From: Stutzerimonas stutzeri
GTDB taxonomy: Bacteria; Pseudomonadota; Gammaproteobacteria; Pseudomonadales; Pseudomonadaceae
Assembly (NCBI RefSeq): GCF_000590475.1
Contig: NZ_CP007441.1
Span: 711,096 to 775,095 of the forward strand
Reading direction: 5' to 3'
Length of the DNA stretch: 64,000 bases
The notes beneath the pieces are model-generated. The model saw only the letters and a program-made list of their open reading frames with translations, ran no database searches and was not told where the DNA came from. Position numbers and translations under genes: made by a program. Positions 1 through 8,235 of this stretch are shown piece after piece. Position 1 is the stretch's first letter, and each line of letters opens with the position of its first letter.

Positions 1-373
1 AGTACACGACGCTGAGGGTCGGTGGCAGGTGCTTGAGCTCGCCCAGCTTGCCATTCAGTGATGCAAAACCGCCGGGCATGCCCGCCACACCCACGTCATG
101 GCTGAAAGGGCTTGCGGCGAGCAGTTCGATGCCGACCTTGTCAGTCAGCATGTACGCGAAGTTCAGACCCAGCTGGGTGTCGCTATCGAGCGTAGCCTTG
201 GTTCCCGGAACGCTGGTGGACAGCGCGCCTACATAGATGTCACCGCTTTCTTCTCGCGGATCAACAGTAATCGCACCGGCACGAACGATGACATCACCAG
301 ACTGATGGGCCTGGGCGAAGGGGGCGAAGAGGACCACGGCCAGCACAGGCGCGGTAAACAGGATGTTGCGCAT
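1..373 (-). CDS. ompW: OmpW family outer membrane protein (N-terminal part, cut by window edge)
   Basis: The minus-strand frame opens at an ATG at 373-371 and stays open to the window edge, giving about 124 residues. It begins with a signal peptide (MRNILFTAPVLAVVLFAPFAQA), followed by HQSGDVIVRAGAITVDP, the conserved start of OmpW-type eight-stranded beta-barrels. OmpW porins sit in the outer membrane and are linked to small hydrophobic molecules and to anaerobic or stress physiology. An ANR/FNR-like box lies about 75 bp upstream, which fits the known oxygen control of ompW in enterobacteria. The C-terminal strands are outside the window. The family call is secure; the substrate is unknown. 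Confidence 0.85.
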   Translation of the reverse strand, partial: MRNILFTAPVLAVVLFAPFAQAHQSGDVIVRAGAITVDPREESGDIYVGALSTSVPGTKATLDSDTQLGLNFAYMLTDKVGIELLAASPFSHDVGVAGMPGGFASLNGKLGELKHLPPTLSVVY

Positions 374-441
374 AATGGGACTCCATCGAGACATGGTGTG
401 TTGCGTTGGCGCCCATGTTAGAGCTCTCCCTCGGGTCCATT

Positions 442-455
442 TTGATCTAGCTCAA
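442..455. promoter_or_regulatory. ANR/FNR-like box upstream of ompW
   Basis: TTGAT-CTAG-CTCAA matches the FNR/ANR consensus TTGAT-N4-ATCAA at 9 of 10 positions. Its centre is about 75 bp upstream of the ompW ATG, which would suit activation if transcription starts near 407. The role is inferred from the motif only. Confidence 0.55.
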
Positions 456-594
456 CAAAGCCTCCGCCTATGTTTCACCTGTTTGATCAGGTTGCTTTGT
501 GCTCTGTTTGCGGATGATAATGTTTCTCTTTCTGAACCGCGGTGGTGTCAGGTAGGTATCGCAGTTGAAGGATAAGCTGCGAGACTCTTGCTAA

Positions 595-611
595 GCGTTA
601 TAACATAACGC
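595..611. promoter_or_regulatory. Zur-like palindrome upstream of the TonB operon
   Basis: A perfect inverted repeat with 7-bp arms (GCGTTAT-AAC-ATAACGC) ends 34 bp before the DUF3450 start codon. The core GTTATAACATAAC (597-609) differs by one base from the Zur core GTTATANTATAAC as I recall it for proteobacteria. A near-identical core lies in front of the Zrg-like ABC operon (8854-8866), which supports shared zinc repression. Confidence 0.6.
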
Positions 612-645
612 TTTTGAGCCGCCGTGAACCGAGGACCCGCTCCGC

Positions 646-1416
646 ATGAATCAGTACCCGACTCGCTTGCTCGCAAGCGTGCTGTTGTCGTTATGCCTGC
701 CGCTTAATGCGGCTTCGCTGGACGCTGCGCTGGAAGAAAGTCAGCAACTCGCTGCTGAAGCCAAGGCATCGCAAGCGCGTATCGAGCAGCTCGATGATGC
801 GACCCGGCAGATGCTCAACGACTATCGCAGCGCCGTGCAGCAAGCCGAGGCCCTGAAAGCCTATAACGAACAGCTGGCTGAACTCACCGCGGGGCAGCGT
901 AAGGAGCTTGATGGCTTCCAGCGCCAACTGAACAGCATCGAACGCACCCAGGAAGCCGTTGCGCCGCAGATGGGGCGGATGATCGAGGTGCTCGAAGAAT
1001 TCATCGCAGCGGATTTACCGTTCCTGCCCGACGAGCGCGCTGATCGCCTGGCCAGCCTGCAGGACATGCAAGGCCGGGCCGATATCAGCCTGGCTGAGAA
1101 ATACCGGCGGATCCTCGAGGCCTATCAGATCGAGAGTGATTACGGCAGAACGCTGGAGGCCTGGCGGGGCGAGCTGCCGGTCGAGGGCGGGAGCCGCAGC
1201 GTCGAGTTCCTGCGCCTGGGGCGGAGCATGCTGTATTACCAGACGCTGGATGCCCATGAGAGCGGTTGGTGGAATCCGCAATCCAGGGCTTGGGAAGTGC
1301 TTGATGGCAACGCGCGCCGGCCAATCACCAAGGCCATCGCCGTCGCCCGTCAACAGCAAGCCCCTAGCTGGCTCGAACTGCCCATCAAGACCCTGGCCAA
1401 GGAGGCTGCGCAATGA
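646..1416 (+). CDS. DUF3450 family periplasmic coiled-coil protein
   Basis: The 256-residue protein has a signal peptide (about residues 1-22), then a long Gln/Glu/Ala-rich coiled coil (about 25-110) and a C-terminal alpha/beta part with WNPQSRAWEVLDG. This matches DUF3450, a family found as the first gene of TtpC-type TonB systems in marine bacteria and pseudomonads. It probably sits in the periplasm and works with TtpC, whose N-terminus is also a periplasmic coiled coil. The gene overlaps the ttpC-like gene by 4 bp (ATGA), and the whole six-gene operon is packed without gaps. A Zur-like palindrome lies just upstream. The biochemical role is unknown. Confidence 0.8.
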   Translation: MNQYPTRLLASVLLSLCLPLNAASLDAALEESQQLAAEAKASQARIEQLDDATRQMLNDYRSAVQQAEALKAYNEQLAELTAGQRKELDGFQRQLNSIERTQEAVAPQMGRMIEVLEEFIAADLPFLPDERADRLASLQDMQGRADISLAEKYRRILEAYQIESDYGRTLEAWRGELPVEGGSRSVEFLRLGRSMLYYQTLDAHESGWWNPQSRAWEVLDGNARRPITKAIAVARQQQAPSWLELPIKTLAKEAAQ

Positions 1417-2759
1417 GCCGTTTGCTGACGTTGTTGCTCATCGGCCTGTTGCCGGCAATGGTTCAGGCAGCCGAGCCCTTGAGCCCTGATCAGCTGCTGC
1501 AGCGCATTCGCAGCGAGCGCGCTGCGGAAGTCGATGCCATGCAAGCGCGGGAGCAGGCTTTCATCCAGAACCGCGGCGAGCAAGCGCAACTGCTAGCGCG
1601 AGCCAATGCCGCGCTTGAAAAGCAGAAGGCCGAAGCCGAGCGCTTAAAAGCTGAATTCGATCGCCAGGAAGTCGAGCTGGCCGAACAGGAAAAGCTGCTG
1701 GCGCAGCGGGTTGGCCACCTTGGCGAACTGTTCGGAGTGGTTAGACAGAGTGCTGGCGATATTGCCGGACAGTGGCAGGACAGCTTACTCAACGCGCAAT
1801 ACCCGGAGCGACTCAAGCGGCTCAAGGCGCTGGCTGAAAGCCGCACGCTGCCATCTGCGGAGGATCTGGACAGCTTCTGGATGACCCTGCTTGAAGACCT
1901 CACGGCCAGCGGCCAGATCGAGCGGGTAGAACTGCCGGTTGTGGGCGTCGACGGGCAGCGCAGCGAGCAATCGGTACTGCGTGTCGGCAACTTCTCGGCT
2001 TTTACAGAAGACAACTTCCTGCGCTACGACAGTGACGCTCGCGAGTTGCTGACGCCCAGTCGCCAACCGGCCGGCATGGGGCTGGTCAATGACTACCTGA
2101 GCAGCAATGACACGCTGGCGACTCTGCCGATCGATCCGAGCCGCGGCTCGCTGCTGGCTCAGTTGCAGCGTCAGCCACAGCTGTGGGATCGCATTCAGCA
2201 AGGCGGGCTGGTGGGCTGGGTCATATTGGTCCTGGGCGCTATCGGCCTGATCCTCGCTGTCTGGCGCATGATTTATCTGGCGGGCGTGGGAAGAGCGGTG
2301 AACCGTCAGACCCGTGAGCTCCACCAGCCGCGCGATGACAATCCGCTAGGCCGCATCATTGGCGTGCTGGGGCCCAAGCCACAGCTGTCGGACCTCGAGA
2401 CTCTCGAGCTCAAGCTCGACGAGGCGATCCTTCAAGAAACACCGCCCCTCGAGCGCGGTCAGCCACTGCTCAAACTGCTCAGCGCCGTCGCACCACTGCT
2501 CGGTCTGCTGGGCACCGTGACCGGGATGATCGTGACCTTCCAGGCGATCACCCAGAGTGGTGGTGGCGATTCACGCCTGATGGCCGACGGTATTTCCCAG
2601 GCGCTGGTGACTACGGTTCTCGGGCTGGTAGTGGCGATCCCGCTGCTGTTCCTGCACAGCCTGCTGGCCAGCCGCAGCAAGGCGCTGATCCAACTGCTCG
2701 AGCAGCAGAGTGCTGGCTTGATCGCGCTGCATCTGTCGGGGACCGCACGTCGTGACTGA
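1413..2759 (+). CDS. TtpC-like MotA/TolQ/ExbB proton channel family protein
   Basis: The 448-residue protein has a signal peptide, a periplasmic coiled coil (about residues 25-105), a linker domain, and a C-terminal ExbB/TolQ module with three membrane segments (first near 270-290; LLGLLGTVTGMIVTF near 360; a last one near 395-415). This long form matches TtpC, the fourth component of the Vibrio TonB2 system, which is needed with ExbB2/ExbD2 to energise TonB. It overlaps the next gene by 8 bp, which suggests coupled translation. It differs from the normal ExbB that follows by its large N-terminal extension. Confidence 0.82.
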   Translation: MSRLLTLLLIGLLPAMVQAAEPLSPDQLLQRIRSERAAEVDAMQAREQAFIQNRGEQAQLLARANAALEKQKAEAERLKAEFDRQEVELAEQEKLLAQRVGHLGELFGVVRQSAGDIAGQWQDSLLNAQYPERLKRLKALAESRTLPSAEDLDSFWMTLLEDLTASGQIERVELPVVGVDGQRSEQSVLRVGNFSAFTEDNFLRYDSDARELLTPSRQPAGMGLVNDYLSSNDTLATLPIDPSRGSLLAQLQRQPQLWDRIQQGGLVGWVILVLGAIGLILAVWRMIYLAGVGRAVNRQTRELHQPRDDNPLGRIIGVLGPKPQLSDLETLELKLDEAILQETPPLERGQPLLKLLSAVAPLLGLLGTVTGMIVTFQAITQSGGGDSRLMADGISQALVTTVLGLVVAIPLLFLHSLLASRSKALIQLLEQQSAGLIALHLSGTARRD

Positions 2760-3297
2760 TCTGCACGGTCATTGGCTGCGCATGGTCGACAGCGCTTATA
2801 CGCTGCTCGATTTCATGGCGGCGGGCGGCGCGGTGATGTGGGCGCTGGCAGCCTTGTGCGTGCTCTATTGGACGCTGGTGTTCGAACGCCTGTGGTTCAT
2901 GCGCCGGGTATTCCCACGCTGGGTCGAAGCCCGACGCCAGGCCTGGGCGCAACTGGGCGACGAGTCCGGCAACTGGCAGCGTGCGGTGCGCAGCGCCTGG
3001 CTGGCCCAAGCCCAGCAGCAACTCGCCGGGCCCTTGCGAATGAGCAAGACCCTGGTGGCTATGTACCCACTGCTCGGACTGCTCGGTACCGTCAGCGGCA
3101 TGATCGCGGTTTTCGATGTGCTGGCGCTCAACGGCACCGGCAATCCTCGCGGCATGGCCGCGGGCGTCTGGCAGGCGACCCTGCCGACCATGGCCGGCAT
3201 GGTGCTGGCCATCACTGGACTGTTCAGCTTGGCGCGTCTCGAACGTATTTCGCGCCAGGCTCTCGACCGGCTGGCCGACCAGCTGCGTCACGATTGA
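2752..3297 (+). CDS. exbB: ExbB family proton channel subunit of the TonB complex
   Basis: The 181-residue protein has one membrane segment near the N-terminus (about 20-40) and two more around LLGLLGTVSGMIAVF (about 105-125) and the next hydrophobic run (about 145-165), the ExbB/TolQ topology. It forms the inner-membrane proton channel with ExbD and drives TonB. The GTG start at 2752 overlaps the end of the ttpC-like gene; an in-frame ATG at 2783 is an alternative but would cut into the N-terminal region. exbD follows after 10 bp. Confidence 0.85.
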   Translation: MTDLHGHWLRMVDSAYTLLDFMAAGGAVMWALAALCVLYWTLVFERLWFMRRVFPRWVEARRQAWAQLGDESGNWQRAVRSAWLAQAQQQLAGPLRMSKTLVAMYPLLGLLGTVSGMIAVFDVLALNGTGNPRGMAAGVWQATLPTMAGMVLAITGLFSLARLERISRQALDRLADQLRHD

Positions 3298-3307
3298 GGA
3301 TTACCGG

Positions 3308-3721
3308 ATGCGTATGCGTCGCCATCATTACCAGCAGGAAGAAGACACCGGCATCGACTTGACGCCGATGCTCGACGTGGTCTTCATCATGCTGATTTTC
3401 TTCATCGTCACCAGCTCCTTTATCAAGGAATCCGGTGTCGAGGTTCAGCGGCCGCAGGCCGACACCGCAAGCGCCCAGGACAAGGGCAACATTCTGATCG
3501 CGGTGACTGCCGAGGGTCAGGTCTGGATCGACAAGCAGGCTGTGGATGTGCGCAGCGTGCGCGCGCGCGTAGAACGTATGCGCGTCGACCAGCCCGAAGG
3601 CGCCGTGGTGGTGCAGGCCGATCAGGATGCCCGAACCGGCCTGGTGGTTCAGGTCATGGATCAGGCGCGTCTGGCCGGGGTTCAGGATGTGGCCCTTGCC
3701 GCCACGTCGGGAACGCCGTGA
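3308..3721 (+). CDS. exbD: ExbD family biopolymer transport protein
   Basis: The 137-residue protein starts at the ATG at 3308, behind a GAGG ribosome site that overlaps the exbB stop. IDLTPMLDVVFIMLIFFIVTS carries the conserved membrane Asp of ExbD (about residue 23 in DVVF), essential for proton flow in the family, followed by a periplasmic domain. The frame is open further upstream, but that extension would lie inside exbB. It overlaps tonB at its stop codon. Confidence 0.87.
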   Translation: MRMRRHHYQQEEDTGIDLTPMLDVVFIMLIFFIVTSSFIKESGVEVQRPQADTASAQDKGNILIAVTAEGQVWIDKQAVDVRSVRARVERMRVDQPEGAVVVQADQDARTGLVVQVMDQARLAGVQDVALAATSGTP

Positions 3722-4431
3722 TGGTTCGCGGACTGACCCGCGTCGGGTTGTCCTTCATCGCCGCCTGCGTGGTGGCGTTGCTGCTGTTTGCGCTGATGTT
3801 GAACATGGTCAGTCCGCCCCGTAGCGAGGTAACGGACGATCCAGTGGCCATCGCCAACTTCGTGCGCATGGACAACCGCAACGAAAGCGCCGCGACGCGC
3901 TCGCGGCAGCAGGCTCCGCAACCACCGCAGCCGAAGTCACCGCAGACACCCACGCCGCCGACACCGAGCATGACCAGTCCGAGTGCCAATCTGCCCAAGC
4001 TCGATCTGCCGCTGCCGAACATCGATACCGGCGTGTCGGTCGCCAGCGCGCCAGCGCCCAGCCTTGCGGGTTTGACGGCCGCATCTGCCCCGGCAGCGCC
4101 CCCGGCACCAGCGGCCCCTTCGGCCGCCGAGACGGCAGGCCAGTCCGGCCCCGAGCAGGAAGTCATGCCGCTTAACGACGTCCGTCCCGAGTACCCTTAT
4201 CGGGCACGTCAGCGCGGCATCGAAGGCCATATCAAGCTCGCCTTCACCATCACGGCAGCGGGCAAGGTCGAAAATATCCGGGTATTGGACGCCTCGCCGC
4301 CGAATGTTTTCGACCGCGAGGCACGTCGTGCCGCCGCTCGCTGGCGCTTTGCGCCGCGTACCGAAAATGGCTCCGCGGTATCGCGCGAAGCCGTCAAAAC
4401 TTTGCATTTCCGCCTGCAAGGAGAACGCTGA
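3718..4431 (+). CDS. tonB: TonB family energy transducer
   Basis: The 237-residue protein has one N-terminal membrane anchor (about residues 8-30), a Pro-rich spacer (about 60-145, rich in Pro, Gln, Ala and Ser), and a C-terminal TonB domain with EVMPLNDVRPEYPYRARQRG and GHIKLAFTITAAGKVENI. It carries proton-motive energy from ExbB/ExbD to TonB-dependent receptors in the outer membrane. The start is GTG 3718 or ATG 3721, both at the exbD stop. No receptor gene is in this operon; from the Zur-like box I infer that a zinc receptor elsewhere is the client. Confidence 0.85.
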   Translation: MMVRGLTRVGLSFIAACVVALLLFALMLNMVSPPRSEVTDDPVAIANFVRMDNRNESAATRSRQQAPQPPQPKSPQTPTPPTPSMTSPSANLPKLDLPLPNIDTGVSVASAPAPSLAGLTAASAPAAPPAPAAPSAAETAGQSGPEQEVMPLNDVRPEYPYRARQRGIEGHIKLAFTITAAGKVENIRVLDASPPNVFDREARRAAARWRFAPRTENGSAVSREAVKTLHFRLQGER

Positions 4432-4432
4432 C

Positions 4433-5524
4433 ATGCCCCGTTTGCTGTTACTGATCTCATTGTTGTTCGCTGTATCGGTTCAAGCCGCCCAGAGCATCGA
4501 TCCAGCGGTTTTCAAGGCGCTGGAACGTGCCCAGAGCGCGCAGGAGAAGGGCGACTACGTCGCTGCACGTCGTGCCCTCCAACAGGCCGAGGCCAAGCCA
4601 CGCAGCGCGGAGCAAGCATTGCTATGGCGCAGTGAGGCCTATCTGGCCTGGGCTGAAGGCAACAACCGACAAGCGCTCGAACTGCTCGACAGGGCGATCG
4701 CCAGCGGCAAGCTGGACGAGACGATGTTGCCGAACGAGCGGCTCAACCTGGCGAAACTCAATCTGATCGAACGCCGCTATGCCAAGGTGATCAGCCTGCT
4801 GGGTTCGCCTGCCCAGGCAAGCGAAGAAGTTCTGCAAATGCTGGTCCAGGCCTATCAGGGGCTCGGGCAGCACGCCAAGGCGCTGCCGTTGGCAGAGCGC
4901 TATGTTCAGGCGAACCCCAACGCGGCCGATACCTGGTTGCAGTTCCTGGTGGCGGGCAACGCCGAGCTGAAGCGCTACGAGACCGCCGAGCGCTGGCAAA
5001 GCCGGCTGCTTGCGCGGCATCCGGATCAGGTCAAGAGCTGGCGCCAGTTGGCGGGCTTGCAGCAGATGGCGGGTGACGAGGACAAGGCGCTCGCGACCCT
5101 GCGTGCCGCCCACGCCAAGGGACTGCGTTTCAGCGAAGCTGAGCTGGACAACCTGGTGCTTCTGGCAGGTGCGGCCGGCCAGCCCTGGCAGGGCGCAAAG
5201 TTGCTGCAAGGTATGCTTGAGTCGCGCCTTCTATCCAGCGATGCCAAGCGGCGCGAGCGCTTGGGTATGCTCTGGTGGCAGGCACGCGAGCGCTCGGAAG
5301 CGGCGCAGATCTACCGCGACCTGGCGAGCCAGTCCGGCAGCGCCAAGTTCTGGCTGAATGTTGCCCAGCTGGAGCTGGAGCAAGCCCGCTGGCAGGCAGG
5401 CCTTGATGCGCTGAAACAGGCTGAGCGCGCCGGCGCCGAGCGGCGCAAGGTGCGGGCCTGGCGGGACTGGGCCGAAGGTGAACTGAGCTTCGAACGGCAG
5501 CGCCAAATTGCCAGTGTTCGCTAA
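4433..5524 (+). CDS. TPR-repeat periplasmic protein of the TonB operon
   Basis: The 363-residue protein has a signal peptide (MPRLLLLISLLFAVSVQAA) followed by helical tetratricopeptide-like repeats throughout (for example ALLWRSEAYLAWAEGNNRQALELLDRAI and VQAYQGLGQHAKALPLAERYV). It starts 1 bp after the tonB stop, after the SD-like AAGGAG inside tonB. A TPR protein is the usual last gene of DUF3450/TtpC-type TonB operons. It probably helps assemble the periplasmic part of the complex; its exact role is not established. Confidence 0.75.
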   Translation: MPRLLLLISLLFAVSVQAAQSIDPAVFKALERAQSAQEKGDYVAARRALQQAEAKPRSAEQALLWRSEAYLAWAEGNNRQALELLDRAIASGKLDETMLPNERLNLAKLNLIERRYAKVISLLGSPAQASEEVLQMLVQAYQGLGQHAKALPLAERYVQANPNAADTWLQFLVAGNAELKRYETAERWQSRLLARHPDQVKSWRQLAGLQQMAGDEDKALATLRAAHAKGLRFSEAELDNLVLLAGAAGQPWQGAKLLQGMLESRLLSSDAKRRERLGMLWWQARERSEAAQIYRDLASQSGSAKFWLNVAQLELEQARWQAGLDALKQAERAGAERRKVRAWRDWAEGELSFERQRQIASVR

Positions 5525-5669
5525 GCTCGATGCATGGGCGCGTCTGATTGGGCCCGCATCGTCGACGGTGCGGATCCATCTGACAGATCCGCCTGATACT
5601 GCTCCTGCTCCGGTGATGCGTTCCGTCGAGGGTTCCTGACCGGCGACGCCGGGCCTGTCAGCCCATGGC

Positions 5670-6182
5670 TCACTCCAGCTCGTAGAGATAGATCTTCTGG
5701 GCTTCCATGCGATAGCCCGCTTCGGCCAGTTCGCTGCTGGCGTGCTCGACTTTCAGCGGGCCTTCGATCCAGAACGGCTGATACAACTCATCCACCTTGA
5801 CCCCCAGCTCGCTGGTGGCGTGGACGATCTGGTTCGACGGCGGCGGTGGCACGTGGATGCAGGCGCCGAAGTAGGGCACCAGTAAAAACTCGGTCACCCG
5901 CCCGTCCTCGCCGATGTCCAGCGGCACGATATACCCCGGCAGCTTGACCTGCACGCCATCGAGTTCTTCCACGACCGGCTCGACAGGTGACTGCTGAGCC
6001 GCTGCTGGGCCCGCTTCGGCGGCGAGCGCATCGGCCAGCTGCGACATATCGTGCATCGCCATCGGTGGCGGAGGTGGTGGGGCGTCTGCCGGAATCAGGT
6101 CCGACCACTGCAGCTCACGGACATCGGCGGCGGCGAAGGGAACCGCAAGGCTGAGCAGGGTGGCGAATAACAGGCGAGACAT
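5670..6182 (-). CDS. DUF3299 family periplasmic protein of the Zrg-like locus
   Basis: The 170-residue protein has a signal peptide (MSRLLFATLLSLAVPFAAA), a short Pro stretch and a DUF3299 core (VQVKLPGYIVPLDIGEDGRVTEFLLVPYFGACIHVPPPPSNQ). AGGAG 6 nt before the ATG at 6182 decides the start; an upstream ATG at 6194 would overlap the permease stop. It is the last gene of the ABC operon. Proteins of this type accompany MacB-like transporters in zinc-responsive loci of Vibrio and Pseudomonas. The molecular role is unknown. Confidence 0.78.
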   Translation of the reverse strand: MSRLLFATLLSLAVPFAAADVRELQWSDLIPADAPPPPPPMAMHDMSQLADALAAEAGPAAAQQSPVEPVVEELDGVQVKLPGYIVPLDIGEDGRVTEFLLVPYFGACIHVPPPPSNQIVHATSELGVKVDELYQPFWIEGPLKVEHASSELAEAGYRMEAQKIYLYELE

Positions 6183-6190
6183 GGCGCTCC

Positions 6191-7456
6191 TCATAGTCTG
6201 ATCGACAGGCCGTCGGCCAGGGACTGTCGGTAGGCGCGCCAGGCCGGCACGCCACCCATCAGCAGCCCGGCGAGCAGTATGCCGGCAAGCAATGACCACT
6301 CATAGGCGCTGGGTAGGGCCAGCGGCAGATAGAGTCCGTAGTGACTCTGCAGCGGACCTTGCGCGGCCGCAATCGCGATGTACAACAACAGCAGTCCGGA
6401 CAGCACGCCTGCCAGCGCCAGGCTGAATGCCTCGAGCATTAGTAGGCTTGCGATATGCCAGGGTCGGGCTCCCACCGAGCGCAGAATCGCCATTTCCCGA
6501 CGCCGCTCGTTGAGGCTGGTCAGGATTGCCGTGAGCATGCCGATCAATCCGGTCAGTACGACGAACAGCGATACCACGAACAGGGCCTTTTCCGCTGTGC
6601 CCATCAGGCTCCAGAGCTCTTGCAGGGCGACGCCCGGGAGAATTGCCAGCAGCGGCTCGCTGCGATACTGGTTGATTTCGCGCTGCAGGCTGAAGGTGGC
6701 GATCTTGCTGTTGAGGCCGAGCATAAAGGCGGTGATCTGCTTGGGTTGCAAATCCATATGACGCGCCTGTTCGGCGTCGATGCGCGCCGCGCCGCGGGCC
6801 GGCATGCCGTTCTGCCAGTCGATGTGCAGCGCTTCCATACCGGCCAGATTGATATGCAACGTGCGATCCACCGGTGTGCCGGTGCGCCGGAGGATGCCGA
6901 CCACGCGAAACGGCTTGTCGTCATGCTTGACCAGGCTGACCGTGGCGACGCCGTGCGCCAGCACCAATTGGTCGTCCAGCTTGTATTTCAATGCCTCGGC
7001 CACTTCGGCGCCCAGCACCACTTCGAACGGATCCTCGCCGAACGGCCGACCTTGCGCGAGTTGCAGCGGTTGCTTACGCCAGTAGCGATAGTGCTCGAAG
7101 TAGGCGCTGCTGGTGCCCATGACTCGATAGCCGCGATGGGAGTCACCCAGCGATATGGGAATGGCCCAGCTGACCTGGGGATGCTGGGCGAAGTGCTCGA
7201 AACTGTCCCAGCGGATGTTGTTGGTGGCGTTGCCGATGCGGAACACCGAATACAGCAACAGATTCACCGAGCCGGAACGGGCACCGACGATCAGATCCGT
7301 GCCGCTGATGGTACTGGCGAAACTGGCACGGGCTTCGGTGCGCACGCGCTCGACGGCCAACAGCAGGCATACCGAGAGGGCAATGGCGAAGACGGTGAGC
7401 AGGGCGGTGAAGCGGCGGTTGTTCAGGCTCGCCAAGGCCAGGCGCAGCAGGTACAT
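6191..7456 (-). CDS. FtsX/MacB-like ABC transporter permease
   Basis: The 421-residue protein has one N-terminal membrane helix (about 17-36), a large extracytoplasmic domain, and three C-terminal helices (about 285-310, 335-360, 385-405). This is the MacB/FtsX (type VII) topology, which usually moves substrates or force across the periplasm rather than importing solutes. It lies 3 bp downstream of its ATPase. In Vibrio cholerae the equivalent genes belong to zrgABCDE, reported as a second zinc uptake route; I place it there by synteny with the ZrgA-type gene. Confidence 0.82.
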   Translation of the reverse strand: MYLLRLALASLNNRRFTALLTVFAIALSVCLLLAVERVRTEARASFASTISGTDLIVGARSGSVNLLLYSVFRIGNATNNIRWDSFEHFAQHPQVSWAIPISLGDSHRGYRVMGTSSAYFEHYRYWRKQPLQLAQGRPFGEDPFEVVLGAEVAEALKYKLDDQLVLAHGVATVSLVKHDDKPFRVVGILRRTGTPVDRTLHINLAGMEALHIDWQNGMPARGAARIDAEQARHMDLQPKQITAFMLGLNSKIATFSLQREINQYRSEPLLAILPGVALQELWSLMGTAEKALFVVSLFVVLTGLIGMLTAILTSLNERRREMAILRSVGARPWHIASLLMLEAFSLALAGVLSGLLLLYIAIAAAQGPLQSHYGLYLPLALPSAYEWSLLAGILLAGLLMGGVPAWRAYRQSLADGLSIRL

Positions 7457-7459
7457 GGC

Positions 7460-8167
7460 CTATATCTCCGGGGCGCGAGCGGCGCGATTGAGGTCTGTCA
7501 ATGAAAGGCTGCGGTCGAACAACGGCGCCAGGCTCTGGTCGTGGCTGACAAACAACAGGCTCGAACCGGCCTCCCGGCATTCGGCGAAGAGCAGCTGCAG
7601 GAAGGCTTCTCGACTGTCGGCATCGAGCGCCGAGGTGGGCTCGTCGGCGATCACCAGCTCCGGCTGACCGATCAGCGCGCGTGCCGCAGCGACGCGCTGT
7701 TGCTGTCCGATCGACAATGCTTCGGCACGTCGATCGAGCAGGTTCCTGGGCAGTCCGAGATGCTGGAGCAGGCTTGCCGTTGCCTGCGCAACGCTGCCAT
7801 GCCGCTGACGCGCGCGCTCGGCGCGAGCCTTCGAGAAGTGACAGGGCAGGCCTACATTCTCGGCCACCGAGAGAAAGGGCAGCAGGTTGAATTGCTGGAA
7901 GATATAGCCGGTGTGGTCGACGCGAAAACAGTCTCGCGCGCCGGCCGAGAGCGACGCGAGATCGCTGCCGAGCAGGCGAACCGTCCCACGCTGCGCTTTA
8001 TGCACACCGCCGATCAGGCCGAGCAAGGTGGTCTTGCCGCTACCGGACGGGCCTTTGAGAAACAGGCTCTGGTTTCGTTCCAGCTTGAAGCTGGGGATGT
8101 CGAGCAGTTCTGCCTGGCCGGGCCAGGCAAAACCCAGTTGGTGGAGATCGAGCAACGGTGCGGTCAT
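7460..8167 (-). CDS. ABC transporter ATP-binding protein (LolD/MacB type)
   Basis: The 235-residue protein has Walker A GPSGSGKTT (residues 39-47), signature LSIGQQQRVAAARAL and Walker B ending in DEPTSALD. The sequence is closest to the LolD/FtsE/MacB ATPases that pair with FtsX-type permeases, which fits the next gene 3 bp downstream. It lies 68 bp downstream of the His-rich zrgA-like gene, so the four genes should be one transcript. Confidence 0.87.
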   Translation of the reverse strand: MTAPLLDLHQLGFAWPGQAELLDIPSFKLERNQSLFLKGPSGSGKTTLLGLIGGVHKAQRGTVRLLGSDLASLSAGARDCFRVDHTGYIFQQFNLLPFLSVAENVGLPCHFSKARAERARQRHGSVAQATASLLQHLGLPRNLLDRRAEALSIGQQQRVAAARALIGQPELVIADEPTSALDADSREAFLQLLFAECREAGSSLLFVSHDQSLAPLFDRSLSLTDLNRAARAPEI

Positions 8168-8235
8168 CGAAATGATCCGTTTCAGGCGAGCCGGTAAGTT
8201 TACTGCGTCGGGCCGGGTGGCGGCAGACAGCGGGG

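Noticed and set aside
6455..7504. A 349-residue plus-strand frame opposite the ABC permease
   Set aside because: Shadow of the permease; composition rich in Gln, His and Asp, no signal peptide or fold.
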